Source: Streptomyces sp. NRRL B-1347 (GTDB lineage: Bacteria; Actinomycetota; Actinomycetes; Streptomycetales; Streptomycetaceae). From it: a stretch of 64,000 nucleotides of DNA. Within the stretch, counting starts at the first letter, position 1. Every line of letters begins with the position of its first letter. The position numbers and the translations under genes are program-made. Positions 8,263-16,851 of the stretch are shown piece by piece. Below the pieces are notes generated by a model. That model was not told the origin of the DNA, did no database searches, and saw only the letters and a program-made list of their open reading frames with translations. Location: the NCBI RefSeq assembly GCF_000720325.1, contig NZ_JOJM01000032.1, positions 17,399 through 81,398 on the forward strand. Reading direction: 5' to 3'.

Positions 8263-9591
8263 ATGACAGATCAGCAGCCCGCGCCGGGCCCTCGGGCCCC
8301 GTCGCGCGATCATCCGTCCGCGACGGCCGAGGAGCCGGGCGGTCCGGAGGTCACGCGCGAGCGGAAGTTCCGCCGCGACCCCCGGCACCGCAGGCTGGGC
8401 GGCGTGTGCGCGGGCCTCGGCCGGCACTGCGACATGGACCCGGTGATCTTCCGCATCGGCCTGGCCGTGCTCGCGGTCACGAGCGGCCTCGGCCTGGTCT
8501 TCTACGGCTTCGCGTGGCTGCTCATTCCGTACGAGGGCGAGGAGGAGAACGAGGCGCGGCGCCTGCTGACCGCCCGCGTCGACGGCCACGCCCTCGCAGC
8601 GGTCCTCTTCGCCCTCGTCGGCTGCGGTGTGTTCCTGACCCTGATCGGCAATGGCGGGGCGCTGACCTTCGCGGCCGTCCTCGGCATCCTCCTCGCGGGC
8701 GCGGGGTACTGGTCGCGCCAGCGCGGCGCCCCGGATCCCGACCCGGCAGCCGCGCAGGCCGTCGCGGACGCCCCGCCGGAGACGAAGGCGCCGCCCGTCA
8801 CCGGGGCCCCGTCCTGGTGGCGCACCCCCGTGGGCGAGGAGGGCCCGCCGAAGTACTTCTGGGGCCCGGAGCCGATCGCGGTGGAGTATCAGCCGGCCCC
8901 TGGGCACACCCCGGCGTGGGGCGCGCCCCCCTTGGACAAGGAGCCGCGCGGGCGTCGCGGGCCGCGCTGGATCGGTGGCTGGGTGTTCCTGGCCGCCCTG
9001 CTCGCGGCCGGCCTCGGCACGGGCCTGACCTGGGAGGACCAGCCGCTCGGTACCAGCTTGCAGACGGGCTTCGCCTGCGCGCTCGCCGTGTTCGGCCTGG
9101 GCATCGCGGTCAGCTCGTTCCTGGGGCGCACGGGCGCCGGCTCCCTCCTGCTCGCGGTGATCACCGCCGCCCTCGTCGCCACCTCCGCGGCCCTGCCGAA
9201 GAACATCACGACGGATTGGATACGCAAGGACTGGACCCCGGCCACGGCCTCGGACGTCCGCCCGCGGTACGAGCTGGGGACGGGCGTCGCCACCCTGGAC
9301 CTGAGCCGGGTCGACCTCCGCAAGGACCAGACGGTGCGCACGCGGGCGGAGGTGGGCGCCGGGAAGCTGAAGGTGATCGTGCCCGAGGACGCCAAGGTGG
9401 ACCTGAGGATCGAGGTGGGTGTCGGGGACATCCAGCTGCCCAGCGACGACAGTCAGGACGTGGACATCGCCCCCGACAAGCACAAGAAGGTGACGCTGGA
9501 CCCGCCCGCGGGCGTCAAGGCCGAAGGCGCGCTCGACCTGCGGCTCGAGGTCGGCGTCGGACAGGCGGAGGTGGCACGTGCTGCGTCATGA
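8263..9591 (+). CDS. PspC-domain multipass membrane protein with LiaF-like C-terminus
   Basis: A 442-residue envelope protein. The N-terminal PspC domain (KFRRDPRHRRLGGVCAGLG then two membrane helices, about residues 35-100) is followed by more hydrophobic segments, a Pro-rich cytoplasmic stretch, two further helix pairs and a soluble C-terminal beta-rich domain (GTGVATLDLSRVDL, VEVGVGDIQLP) of the kind seen in LiaF/DUF4097 proteins. By analogy it may sense or buffer membrane stress and feed the divergent PspC kinase and its regulator. The ATG at 8263 fits the PspC domain; the long open frame upstream is a shadow of the kinase gene. Confidence 0.88.
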   Translation: MTDQQPAPGPRAPSRDHPSATAEEPGGPEVTRERKFRRDPRHRRLGGVCAGLGRHCDMDPVIFRIGLAVLAVTSGLGLVFYGFAWLLIPYEGEEENEARRLLTARVDGHALAAVLFALVGCGVFLTLIGNGGALTFAAVLGILLAGAGYWSRQRGAPDPDPAAAQAVADAPPETKAPPVTGAPSWWRTPVGEEGPPKYFWGPEPIAVEYQPAPGHTPAWGAPPLDKEPRGRRGPRWIGGWVFLAALLAAGLGTGLTWEDQPLGTSLQTGFACALAVFGLGIAVSSFLGRTGAGSLLLAVITAALVATSAALPKNITTDWIRKDWTPATASDVRPRYELGTGVATLDLSRVDLRKDQTVRTRAEVGAGKLKVIVPEDAKVDLRIEVGVGDIQLPSDDSQDVDIAPDKHKKVTLDPPAGVKAEGALDLRLEVGVGQAEVARAAS

Positions 9592-9862
9592 GCTCCAGCC
9601 GGGCCGGCTGGTCGCGGGCTTCTTCGTGGCGGTCGCCGGGCTCGTCTACGCGGGCGACGCGGGCGGTCTGTGGGACACGCCCTGGTTCGTGATCATCCCG
9701 ATCATGACGGGAGGTCTGTGCCTCGCGGGCGCCACGGCGACCCTGGCCCACGGCATACGCAAGGGCCGCGGGCTCAGCACCGGCGGCCGCGCGGACGGAC
9801 CGCGCCCCGTGGACCCGGGCGAAACGCACGCGGCCGACGCGGGCGAGTCGGACCGGGGCTAG
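9578..9862 (+). CDS. Small two-helix membrane protein
   Basis: A 94-residue protein with two hydrophobic helices (GRLVAGFFVAVAGLVYAGD and PWFVIIPIMTGGLCLAGATATL) and a polar C-terminal tail. Its GTG start lies 14 bases inside the end of the PspC-protein gene, so it is co-transcribed and probably translationally coupled to it. Function is unknown; the linkage suggests an accessory of the PspC protein. Its stop overlaps that of the convergent DoxX gene. Confidence 0.8.
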   Translation: MLRHELQPGRLVAGFFVAVAGLVYAGDAGGLWDTPWFVIIPIMTGGLCLAGATATLAHGIRKGRGLSTGGRADGPRPVDPGETHAADAGESDRG

Positions 9863-10386
9863 CGCAGGCGCAGCCCGGACGCGCCGCGGCGTTGGGCGAG
9901 CCAGGCGTCGACGGAGAGGAAGGCCGCCCCGGCAAGCACGAGCGGCAGCCAGGCCATCAAGTAGGCGAGGTCATTGCCGTAGTAGTACGGCTCGGCGGAC
10001 CAGCTCATGGTCAGCCAGAGGCTGAGCGAGATCAGCGCGCCGCCGAGCGCGGCGATCCGGGCGAGCAGGCCGATGAGGGTGCCGATGCCGACGGCCAGTT
10101 CGCCGAGGGCGATGGCGTAGCCGAAGCCGACGGGGCTCTTCAGGGCCAGGTCGACGAGCTCGGGGATGGCGGAGATGTCGCGGATGTTGCGCATCTGGTC
10201 GCCGATCGAGCCGGCGCCGCTCGCCTTCATGAAGGCGCTGTCGGTCAGCTTGTCCAGGCCCGCGTAGATGAAGGTGACGCCGAGGAAGATCCTCAACGGG
10301 AGCAGGGCGTAGCGGGTGGCGTTGTCCCGCCAGTCGTTCCGCCGGGCATAGCCGCCGTGGGTGTCCGTGCGCATGCCGTGGACCAT
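9859..10386 (-). CDS. DoxX-family integral membrane protein
   Basis: A 175-residue four-helix membrane protein with the DoxX pattern: LPLRIFLGVTFIYAGLDKL in helix one and VGFGYAIALGELAVGIGTLIGLLAR in helix two. DoxX proteins are linked to membrane redox or thiol-stress complexes, but the role of this member is unknown. Candidate starts are ATG 10386 (chosen; a GGGAGAGG lies 12 bases upstream) or ATG 10374. The gene converges on the small membrane protein gene with a 4-base overlap and no visible terminator. Confidence 0.85.
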   Translation of the reverse strand: MVHGMRTDTHGGYARRNDWRDNATRYALLPLRIFLGVTFIYAGLDKLTDSAFMKASGAGSIGDQMRNIRDISAIPELVDLALKSPVGFGYAIALGELAVGIGTLIGLLARIAALGGALISLSLWLTMSWSAEPYYYGNDLAYLMAWLPLVLAGAAFLSVDAWLAQRRGASGLRLR

Positions 10387-10609
10387 GGCTGTCCGCCGCC
10401 TCTCCCGTTGAGCCGTCAACTGACGATACGTAGGAAAGGGAGTCGCCGCTCAGTGGCGTGCGGCGGATTCCGTGAGGTGTGCCCGGAAACCACTGGGGGT
10501 CGGCGGTTCCGGGCCTGCGGAAGGGGGAGCGCATGCGTCCGTTCGACGCGGTGCGGGCCGCGGGGCGGTGTGTCGCGCGGTCCGTGCGGAAGCTGGTGCG
10601 GCGGGGCGG

Positions 10610-11875
10610 TCAGTCCGTCACGTCGATGGTGCAGCGGTTGGTCTCGACACCAGCCGCCGTGATCACTTGGACGTCGACGCGGCCGGGCTCGACGTCGACG
10701 GGTACGGGCACGGTCAGGACGGTGTCCGAGGGGTTGGTGAAGCCCCCGGCGACCGGCACGAGCGGCACGTGGACGTGGACGGTGCCGATGCGGACGGCCA
10801 TCCGGGCGAGCCGGTCCGCGCTCTGCGCGCCGGGCGGTACGAAGCCCGCGCCGCGGATCTCGATGTCGTCGCCGGTGCGGATCGGCGCGTCCAGATCGCC
10901 TGCCTCGCGGGCGCGGACGACGGACAGGATCACGGGTCGGCCGCCCTCGGAGTACTTGCCCGCCACGTATGTGGCGGCCGATACGAGCACGAGGAGGGCG
11001 AGGCCCCAGGGCAGGTCGGGCAGCTGCTCGGGACGGCGGGCGAGCCGAACGGCGACGAAGACGGCGGCTGCGGTGCTGACGAGGAGGTACTGGGCGTCCG
11101 CGAAGTGGCCGCGGCCCGAGTCGTCGGTGAGGAGGTCGGCGGCCCTCGGCCGGTCGGCGCGCACCTTCTGCAGCTTCTGTCCGAGGACCCTGAGGCCCAC
11201 GACGCGGCGGACGAGCACGGCGACGGCGCAGACGACGGCGAGGACGGTCACCAGGCCCGCGGCGCGGTCGAGTTGGAGGCCGTCGATGAGGGCGTCACGC
11301 CGGTCGTCGCCGGAGGCCGCGGCGAGTTCACCCGCGAGGACGAGCACGGCGAAGACGACGAGCAGCACCCAGGAGGCGGCGACCGCGCGCGAGGTGGACA
11401 GGCGGTTGTCCTCACCGATGACGGGCGCGAGCACGCCGCCGCGCGCGCGGTGCAGATATGCGGCGCCGGACAGCAGGAAGGCCATGGCGAGCGCCGCGAG
11501 CAGTCCGGCCGTGCGCGTGTCCGTCCAGCCGGTGCCGACGGCCGTGAGCGCCTGGACGAGCAGCAGCGCGACGACGCCCGCCCAGACGGCGGCGAGGGTG
11601 TACCGCCACAGCCGGGTGAGCCAGGCCGCCCCCTCGGCGCGCCCGCGTTCGGCGACGGCCTTGGCGGACTGGGTCAGCTCGTCCGACACCCACTGGCGGG
11701 ACGCGCCCGCCGAGTGGACGACGGCCGCGGGCACGCCCTGCCCGGCCGCCAACTCGTCGCGTTTGGCGAGGAACGCGGCCACGGCGCGCCGATGCCCCTC
11801 GCGTGCGCCGTGCGGGCAGTCCCCGCACGTGCAGCCACCCCCGTGCGTGCTCTGCCTGGCTTCCTGCACCGCCAC
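10610..11875 (-). CDS. Polytopic membrane protein with Cys-rich N-terminus and beta-sandwich C-terminus
   Basis: Not a family I can name. The 421-residue product starts with a short Cys/His-rich segment (CTCGDCPHG, residues 10-18) that looks like a small metal-binding knuckle. A helical soluble region follows, then about six membrane helices (for example VVALLLVQALTAVG and LLVVFAVLVLAGEL). The C-terminal domain of about 110 residues reads like an IPT/TIG-type beta-sandwich (DDIEIRGAGFVPPG, ending AAGVETNRCTIDVTD). The GTG at 11875 has AAGGCGGGG seven bases upstream; the upstream extension is Arg-rich and unlikely to be translated. It is a lone gene with no informative neighbour. Confidence 0.75.
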   Translation of the reverse strand: MAVQEARQSTHGGGCTCGDCPHGAREGHRRAVAAFLAKRDELAAGQGVPAAVVHSAGASRQWVSDELTQSAKAVAERGRAEGAAWLTRLWRYTLAAVWAGVVALLLVQALTAVGTGWTDTRTAGLLAALAMAFLLSGAAYLHRARGGVLAPVIGEDNRLSTSRAVAASWVLLVVFAVLVLAGELAAASGDDRRDALIDGLQLDRAAGLVTVLAVVCAVAVLVRRVVGLRVLGQKLQKVRADRPRAADLLTDDSGRGHFADAQYLLVSTAAAVFVAVRLARRPEQLPDLPWGLALLVLVSAATYVAGKYSEGGRPVILSVVRAREAGDLDAPIRTGDDIEIRGAGFVPPGAQSADRLARMAVRIGTVHVHVPLVPVAGGFTNPSDTVLTVPVPVDVEPGRVDVQVITAAGVETNRCTIDVTD

Positions 11876-12119
11876 CGCGTACCCCGCCTTCCCCGCCCTC
11901 GGCCGAGGCCGTGATCGAACCCGTGACCGGCTCTGCCGCCACCCACGCGCCCGCGAACTACCTTGCAATGACTGGGAATTGTGCCGTACGGACGCCTGTG
12001 CGCGTTCCGCGGGTCAGGTCAGCGGGGGTGGACCGGGGGCACGCGTGTTGACGCGGGGTCAACGCGGGCCCGGACGGGCGGTGGGTCGCCGCGGGCGGGG
12101 CGCCCGTCGTCCGGCGGGT

Positions 12120-12905
12120 TCAGGCGAGCAGATCGGGTTCGGCGCGGCTGATGTCCTGCCACAGGGACTGGTAGTTGATCCAGGCCACGAGGTCGCCGCC
12201 GAGCTGGTCCCGGGTCCGCACCGCCTCGTCGTGCCCGATGAGGACCGGGCGCCCGGCGGCGCGGGCGGTGAGCTGGACCTGGCTGGAGCGCTCCATGGAG
12301 ATGAACCACCAGGCGGCGGCGTCGACGGAGCCGCCCACGGTGAGCAGCCCGTGGTTGCGCAGGATGAGCGCCTTGTGGTCGTCGAGGGCGGCGGCGACGC
12401 GGCGGCATTCGTCGGCGTCCACGGCGACGCCCGTGTAGGCGTCGTACAGGGCGTGGCTCTCGTAGAAGGCGCAGGACTCCTGGGTGAGGGGTTCGAGGAG
12501 TTCGCCGAGGGCGGCGAGGGCGCGGCCGTGCACGGAGTGGCAGTGGGCGACGGCGACGGCGTCGGGCCGGGCCCTGTGGACCTCGGCGTGGACGGCGAAC
12601 GCGGCCTGGTTGACGTGGTGGCGCCCCTCGACGACCTGACCCGCCGCGTTGACGAGGACGAGGTCGCTGACGGTGATGTGCTTGAAGGGCATGCCGAAGG
12701 GGTTCACCCAGAAGCAGTCCGGGTGTTGGGGGTCGCGCGCGGTGATGTGGCCGGAGACGCCGTCCTCGTAGCCGAGGCGGCCGAAGACGCGCAGGGCGCC
12801 GGCGAGCCGCTCCTTGCGGTGGCGCCGTTCGTCCTCCGGCGTGTCGTGCACCGGGGGCATCGCGAACTGGAGCCGCTCGACGGGTATGGGTGTGGGCGCC
12901 CGCAT
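12120..12905 (-). CDS. Class II aldolase/adducin-family protein
   Basis: A 261-residue protein of the class II (zinc) aldolase/adducin fold, related to fuculose- and ribulose-phosphate aldolases. Visible features are the N-terminal GVSGHITARDP loop that binds the phosphate, the metal-binding pair in AVAHCHSVHG, the acid region ESCAFYESHALYD and the third His in RNHGLLTVGG. The natural substrate cannot be deduced; many streptomycete members are uncharacterised. A GGAGG ribosome site lies immediately before the ATG at 12905. It is monocistronic and divergent from the frameshifted oxidase gene. Confidence 0.87.
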   Translation of the reverse strand: MRAPTPIPVERLQFAMPPVHDTPEDERRHRKERLAGALRVFGRLGYEDGVSGHITARDPQHPDCFWVNPFGMPFKHITVSDLVLVNAAGQVVEGRHHVNQAAFAVHAEVHRARPDAVAVAHCHSVHGRALAALGELLEPLTQESCAFYESHALYDAYTGVAVDADECRRVAAALDDHKALILRNHGLLTVGGSVDAAAWWFISMERSSQVQLTARAAGRPVLIGHDEAVRTRDQLGGDLVAWINYQSLWQDISRAEPDLLA

Positions 12906-13068
12906 CTGTCCTCCGTCCCTGGTCGTACGGAGCGGAAGTTACCGCCGGTCAGCGAAGGGCGACAGGGGCCTTCTGTGAAGAGAGTCTGGAGCCGGACGCG
13001 CCGGGCGGTGGCGCGGCGGCCCGTAAAGGGCGACAGGAGGTGTCTGGTTTCGGCGTCAGACTGTCGCT

Positions 13069-13547
13069 ATGACAGGCAACTGGAAAGCGTTCGCGACGTC
13101 GGAACCCGAGCTGGCCCGGACGGTCGAGGAGCGCTTCGGGCAGTTCACGCACCACACCCTGGCGACGCTGCGCAAGGACGGGTGCCGCGCACGTCGGGCA
13201 TCGAAGTCCGCTTCCTGAACGGCGAGTTGTGGCTGGGGATGATGCCGGGCTCGCTCAAGGCGCTGGACCTGCGGCGCGATCCGCGGTGCACGCTCCAGGC
13301 GAACCTGGGTTCCGGCACGGAGATGGGCGGCGGGGACGTGCGCATCTCCGGTCGTGCGGTGGAGGTGCGCGACCCGGAGACGGTGAAGCTGTACGCGGAC
13401 GAGGTGCGGCCGCCGGATCCGTCGGCGTTCCATCTGTTCCGGGTGGAGCTGACGGAGGTCGTGCGGACGTTCATCGAGGACGACAAGTATCTGGCCGTGC
13501 AGGTGTGGAAGCCGGGGCAGCCGGTGCGCACGACACGGCGGACGTGA
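13069..13547 (+). pseudogene. Pyridoxamine-phosphate-oxidase-like (PPOX) protein gene with frameshift
   Basis: The reading frame that begins ATG ACA GGC AAC TGG (MTGNWKAFATSEPELART) encodes a PPOX/F420-binding split-barrel N-terminus up to HTLATLRKDG, then runs out of frame and stops at 13218. The continuation PRTSGIEVRFLNGELWLGMM, down to VWKPGQPVRT and a stop at 13547, lies in the +2 frame. Adding one base at 13183-13184 (TG to TCG, giving KDGSPRTSG) restores a 159-residue protein of the usual family length. No AGGAGG sits close to the ATG; the nearest is about 29 bases upstream, so it may be leaderless. This could be a true pseudogene or a sequencing error. Confidence 0.8.
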
Positions 13548-13578
13548 GGGCGGCGGACGTGAGGGCGGCGGACGTGAG
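13538..13578 (+). repeat. 15-bp tandem repeat over the stop codon
   Basis: A 15-bp unit beginning GCGGACGTGAGGG is repeated 2.7 times, and the first copy contains the TGA stop of the PPOX gene. It runs straight into the terminator stem at 13578. Confidence 0.8.
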
Positions 13579-13624
13579 AACGCCGGTGCCGCCGTCCCCT
13601 GCGGGGGCGGCGGCACCGGCGTTC
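13578..13624. terminator. Bidirectional terminator between the PPOX gene and guaA
   Basis: A perfect 17-bp stem (13578-13594 with 13608-13624) encloses a 13-base loop that can form a further CCCC/GGGG pairing. It lies between two convergent genes. Confidence 0.88.
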
Positions 13625-13690
13625 AGGCCTGGGGGCGCGGGCGGGCCGTGCGGCCCGGACCGACCGTGGGGCTCGGCCCCTGCGGTCGGG

Positions 13691-15280
13691 TCACTCCCAC
13701 TCGATGGTGCCCGGCGGCTTGCTGGTCACGTCGAGGACGACACGGTTGACGTCGGCGACCTCGTTGGTGATGCGGGTCGAGATCTTCGCGAGCACGTCGT
13801 ACGGCAGGCGCGACCAGTCGGCCGTCATGGCGTCCTCGGAGGAGACGGGGCGCAGCACGATCGGGTGGCCGTAGGTGCGGCCGTCGCCCTGGACGCCCAC
13901 GGAGCGGACGTCGGCGAGGAGCACCACGGGGCACTGCCAGATCTCGCGGTCGAGCCCGGCGGCGGTCAGCTCCTCGCGGGCGATGGCGTCGGCCTCGCGC
14001 AGCAGGTCGAGCCGCTCGCGAGTGACCTCGCCGACGATGCGGATGCCGAGGCCGGGGCCCGGGAAGGGCTGGCGCTGGACGATCTCGTCGGGCAGGCCGA
14101 GCTCCTGGCCGACCATGCGCACCTCGTCCTTGAACAGCTTGCGCAGCGGTTCGACGAGCTGGAACTCGAGGTCCTCGGGGAGGCCGCCCACGTTGTGGTG
14201 GGACTTGATGTTGGCGGTGCCGGTGCCGCCGCCGGACTCGACGACGTCCGGGTAGAGGGTGCCCTGGACCAGGAACTCGACGGCCTCGCCGTCGGCGGCG
14301 CCCTCGGCGACGATCTCGGCCTGGGCCTGCTCGAAGACGCGGATGAACTCGCGCCCGATGATCTTCCGCTTCTCCTCGGGGTCGGACACCCCGGCGAGCG
14401 CGGCGAGGAACCGCTCCTGGGCGTCGACGACCTTCAGCTGCACGCCGGTGGCGGCCACGAAGTCCTTCTCGACCTGCTCGGTCTCGCCCTGGCGCATCAG
14501 GCCGTGGTCGACGTACACGCAGGTGAGCTGGGAGCCGATGGCCTTCTGCACCAGGGCGGCGGCCACGGCGGAGTCGACGCCGCCGGACAGGCCGCAGATG
14601 GCGCGCTTGGTGCCGACCTGGGCGCGGATGGCGGCGACCTGCTCGTCGATGACGTTGCCGGTGGTCCAGTTCGGCTTCAGGCCCGCGCCGCGGTAGAGGA
14701 AGTGCTCCAGGACCTGCTGGCCGTGCGTGGAGTGCATGACCTCGGGGTGGTACTGGACGCCGTAGAGCTTCTTCTCGTCGTTCTCGAAGGCGGCGACCGG
14801 GACGACGTCCGTGGAGGCGGTGACGGCGAAGCCCTCGGGGGCGGCGCTGCACGCGTCGCCGTGGGACATCCACACGGACTGCTCGGCCGGGGTGCCCTCG
14901 AAGAGGGTCGAGCCGGGCTTGGAGACGCTGAGCGGGGTGCGGCCGTACTCACGGGCGCCGGTGTTGTCGACGGTGCCGCCGAGGGTGGTCGCCATCAGCT
15001 GGAAGCCGTAGCACATGCCGAAGACGGGGACGCCCGCCTCGAACAGGGCGCGATCGACCGACGGGGCCTGTTCCGCGTACACCGAAGACGGGCCGCCGGA
15101 GAGGATGATCGCCGCAGGGTTCTTGGCGAGCATCTCAGAGACCGGCATGGTGCTCGGCACGATCTCGCTGTAGACCCGGGCTTCGCGGACGCGGCGGGCG
15201 ATGAGCTGGGCGTACTGCGCTCCGAAGTCGACGACCAGAACGGTGTCGGGAGCGGCGGCAGCGGGAGTCGCTGAGGACAC
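13691..15280 (-). CDS. guaA: GMP synthase (glutamine-hydrolysing)
   Basis: Converts XMP to GMP using glutamine and ATP, the last step of guanine nucleotide synthesis. The 529 residues comprise a class I glutamine amidotransferase domain (nucleophile in [14 protein letters not shown], about Cys 92), an ATP pyrophosphatase domain with the PP-loop [13 protein letters not shown], and the C-terminal dimerisation domain ending in the family signature GTIEWE. The GTG at 15280 is preceded by GGAAGG at eight bases. The longer frame upstream (to 15337) is His/Arg-rich and not family-like. A -10 element lies about 100 bases upstream. guaB and guaB3 are also in this window but not in an operon with it. 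Confidence 0.96.
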   Translation of the reverse strand: MSSATPAAAAPDTVLVVDFGAQYAQLIARRVREARVYSEIVPSTMPVSEMLAKNPAAIILSGGPSSVYAEQAPSVDRALFEAGVPVFGMCYGFQLMATTLGGTVDNTGAREYGRTPLSVSKPGSTLFEGTPAEQSVWMSHGDACSAAPEGFAVTASTDVVPVAAFENDEKKLYGVQYHPEVMHSTHGQQVLEHFLYRGAGLKPNWTTGNVIDEQVAAIRAQVGTKRAICGLSGGVDSAVAAALVQKAIGSQLTCVYVDHGLMRQGETEQVEKDFVAATGVQLKVVDAQERFLAALAGVSDPEEKRKIIGREFIRVFEQAQAEIVAEGAADGEAVEFLVQGTLYPDVVESGGGTGTANIKSHHNVGGLPEDLEFQLVEPLRKLFKDEVRMVGQELGLPDEIVQRQPFPGPGLGIRIVGEVTRERLDLLREADAIAREELTAAGLDREIWQCPVVLLADVRSVGVQGDGRTYGHPIVLRPVSSEDAMTADWSRLPYDVLAKISTRITNEVADVNRVVLDVTSKPPGTIEWE

Positions 15281-15640
15281 GGCGGCGGCCTTCCGGCGTT
15301 GAGCGTGCGCAGGAGGTTCGTGAGCGGAAGGGTGCACGAGGGGTGCGCGCGCGGTTGGAGCTGGGGTTGTTTTGTCGATTCTAACGGGCCTGGGCGTGGC
15401 GCCTTCGTCGTATCCGACGGACCGCGGGCCCGAAGGCCCGGCGGCAGGGGCTTCCCGACGGCCGCCCGGCCCCCGCTCCCGGGCCCGCCCGACCGTCCCG
15501 TCCAGGCCGGTTCCAGCCCTGTGGGCGGACCGGCAGCCCTCAGGGCAGCCCGGAGAGGGCAGCGGTCCCGCGTCTCAGCATGCGAGTCAGGTCACACACC
15601 GGTTTGACCCGCCGTGCGCGCCTGGGGGCATACTGGCTCC
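15281..15640. other. Divergent promoter region guaA / chorismate mutase leader
   Basis: This 360-base region separates guaA (minus strand) from the leader peptide (plus strand). It contains a consensus -10 for guaA (TAGAAT on the minus strand at 15383-15378) and, at the other end, the promoter proposed for the leader. The middle is C-rich with a small GGGCC/GGCCC hairpin near 15430; I see no gene in it. Confidence 0.6.
15604..15636 (+). promoter_or_regulatory. Putative promoter of the leader/chorismate mutase transcript
   Basis: TTGACC at 15604-15609 matches a -35 hexamer. CATACT/TACTGG at 15629-15636 is a plausible -10, with spacing of 19 or more bases, slightly long. Transcription would begin at or next to the GTG at 15641, making the leader peptide mRNA leaderless. 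Confidence 0.5.
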
Positions 15641-15712
15641 GTGACCAAGCACCTCAGCTTCCTCTTTACCTATGGCATCCGGCCCGCCGGCTGCCATGGT
15701 CGAGCTGCTTGA
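15641..15712 (+). CDS. Putative 23-residue leader peptide with Phe and Tyr codons
   Basis: A GTG-started 24-codon frame reads MTKHL, then SFLFTYG, then IRPAGCHGRAA and TGA. Three aromatic codons (TTC, TTT, TAT) lie within five positions, just before the left arm of a hairpin. It is followed by an 11-bp terminator stem and then the chorismate mutase gene, whose pathway makes Phe and Tyr. This is the layout of a ribosome-mediated attenuator. It starts at the predicted transcription start and so would be leaderless, a common state for Streptomyces leader peptides. Confidence 0.65.
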   Translation: MTKHLSFLFTYGIRPAGCHGRAA

Positions 15713-15763
15713 TCACCTGACAAGCGACTTCCCAGGCGCCCCGGGCCGACAAGGCCCGGGGCG
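15672..15763 (+). promoter_or_regulatory. Putative transcription attenuator of chorismate mutase
   Basis: Hairpin 1:2 pairs ATGGCA (15672-15677) plus CCGG (15679-15682) with CCGG (15687-15690) plus TGCCAT (15692-15697). Its left arm overlaps the last aromatic codon of the leader. Hairpin 3:4 is a perfect 11-bp terminator stem, 15737-15747 with 15753-15763, loop GACAA. GGCCCG (15681-15686) can pair with CGGGCC (15742-15747) in the terminator's left arm, giving a candidate antiterminator. Downstream T content is low, as in other streptomycete terminators. Confidence 0.6.
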
Positions 15764-15828
15764 TCCCGTCGTTTCCGGGTCCTTATCCCGGGGCACCGCC
15801 GCCATCCGATTCAGCGAGGAGCCCCACC

Positions 15829-16170
15829 ATGACCGCCACGACCGCCACCACGACCGCCGCCACGCAGCAGCCCACCGCCCCGGCCCGCACGCCCGCGCCC
15901 GAGCGGACCGGGGCCCGTACGCCCGAAGCCGCCGAGCTGATCGGCGGCGCCCGTGAGCGGATTGACGCGCTCGACGACCGGATCATTGGTCTGGTCCAGG
16001 AGCGGATGGCGGTCTCGGCGGTGATCCAGGAGGCCCGCATCGGTTCGGGCGGGCGGCGCGTGAACCTCTCGCGCGAGATGGAGATCCTCGCCCACTACCG
16101 GGACGCGCTCGGCAAGCCCGGCACCGCGCTCGCGATGACGCTCCTCGAACTGTGCCGCGGCCGCGTCTGA
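15829..16170 (+). CDS. Chorismate mutase (AroQ type, monofunctional)
   Basis: Converts chorismate to prephenate, the branch point to phenylalanine and tyrosine. The 113-residue protein has a disordered Thr/Ala/Pro-rich N-terminal third, then an all-helical AroQ domain: RERIDALDDRIIGLVQERMAVSAVIQEAR supplies the arginine and first helix, and INL-like VNLSREMEILAHYRDALG the second. Monofunctional short AroQ enzymes of this kind are typical of actinomycetes, where they may partner DAHP synthase. The ATG follows GCGAGGAGCCCC. Expression is probably set by the attenuator directly upstream. Confidence 0.9.
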   Translation: MTATTATTTAATQQPTAPARTPAPERTGARTPEAAELIGGARERIDALDDRIIGLVQERMAVSAVIQEARIGSGGRRVNLSREMEILAHYRDALGKPGTALAMTLLELCRGRV

Positions 16171-16815
16171 GCCGTCCGGCAGGGGCACACCAGCCGCTCG
16201 ACAGGGCCACACCCTCCGCTCCGCAAGGGCGCGCCATCCGCTCGGCGAGGGCGCGCCATCCGCCCGGCAAGGGCACGCCGGGAGCGGTCCGGCCCCGCCC
16301 GAGAGGGGGTACGCGCGCACGCGGAACCGCTGCGCCACGGACCTGAGTTCGGACGCCTTCTCACCCGTACGGCGCGTGACCGGTTCCCGACGGCCTTCGT
16401 TGGTCCCGATGTCCGTGCCAGCCAGGGGCGGGCCCGAAAGAACCACGCGTGGCTCCTCCGCTGGGGCGATGAGGCGTACGGATCATTCGTACGCCGTGGG
16501 ACCTCGCCCCAGAGATGTGACCGGACGGCAGGGGACAGCAGCCCGGTCACCCAGGGAACGGTCGGCTCCGGGGACGCCCGGGGCCGACCGGCCTCAAGCT
16601 CTTCCGCTCGGGTGTTCCCCTCGGGCACAAGTGGATGCGGTCGAAACGGTTGCGCGGAGAACCGGCCATCCTCCACGATGCGTAAGAGGGCGAGCGAGCA
16701 GCCCAGCACTACAGAATTCCATTGCCATTGGTCTGGACCAGATGTGCGCCCCTTGCGCGCCGGGTCGGCCACCGGCACACGAGCCAGCGGCGTACTCCCC
16801 CCGGCGCCGCCCCGA
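16171..16815. other. Long non-coding region between chorismate mutase and a lipoprotein gene
   Basis: About 645 bases with no convincing gene: open frames exist on both strands, but their translations are Arg/Pro-rich and lack domain character. The first 120 bases hold imperfect repeats of a CCGCTCGGCAAGGGCGCGCC-like unit. An unusually AT-rich patch (about 16700-16740) carries a DasR-like palindrome. The region could be the remains of a deleted gene. Confidence 0.5.
16729..16740. promoter_or_regulatory. DasR (dre)-like palindrome
   Basis: TGGTCTGGACCA differs by one base from the dre core TGGTCTAGACCA bound by DasR, the N-acetylglucosamine regulator. On the minus strand it reads TGGTCCAGACCA, like the repeat in chitinase promoters. 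No chitin or amino-sugar gene is next to it. Confidence 0.45.
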
Positions 16816-16844
16816 AGCACCGACGCTGCCCTGACGTCGGTGCT
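16816..16844. terminator. Hairpin, probable terminator
   Basis: Perfect 10-bp stem AGCACCGACG/CGTCGGTGCT with a 9-base loop. It is followed seven bases later by a second hairpin. Confidence 0.65.
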
Positions 16845-16851
16845 GACAGCC

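Noticed and set aside
11880..12000. Possible tRNA (GATCGAACC-like segment)
   Set aside because: The segment resembling a T-loop has no acceptor stem or anticodon arm at the right spacing on either strand.
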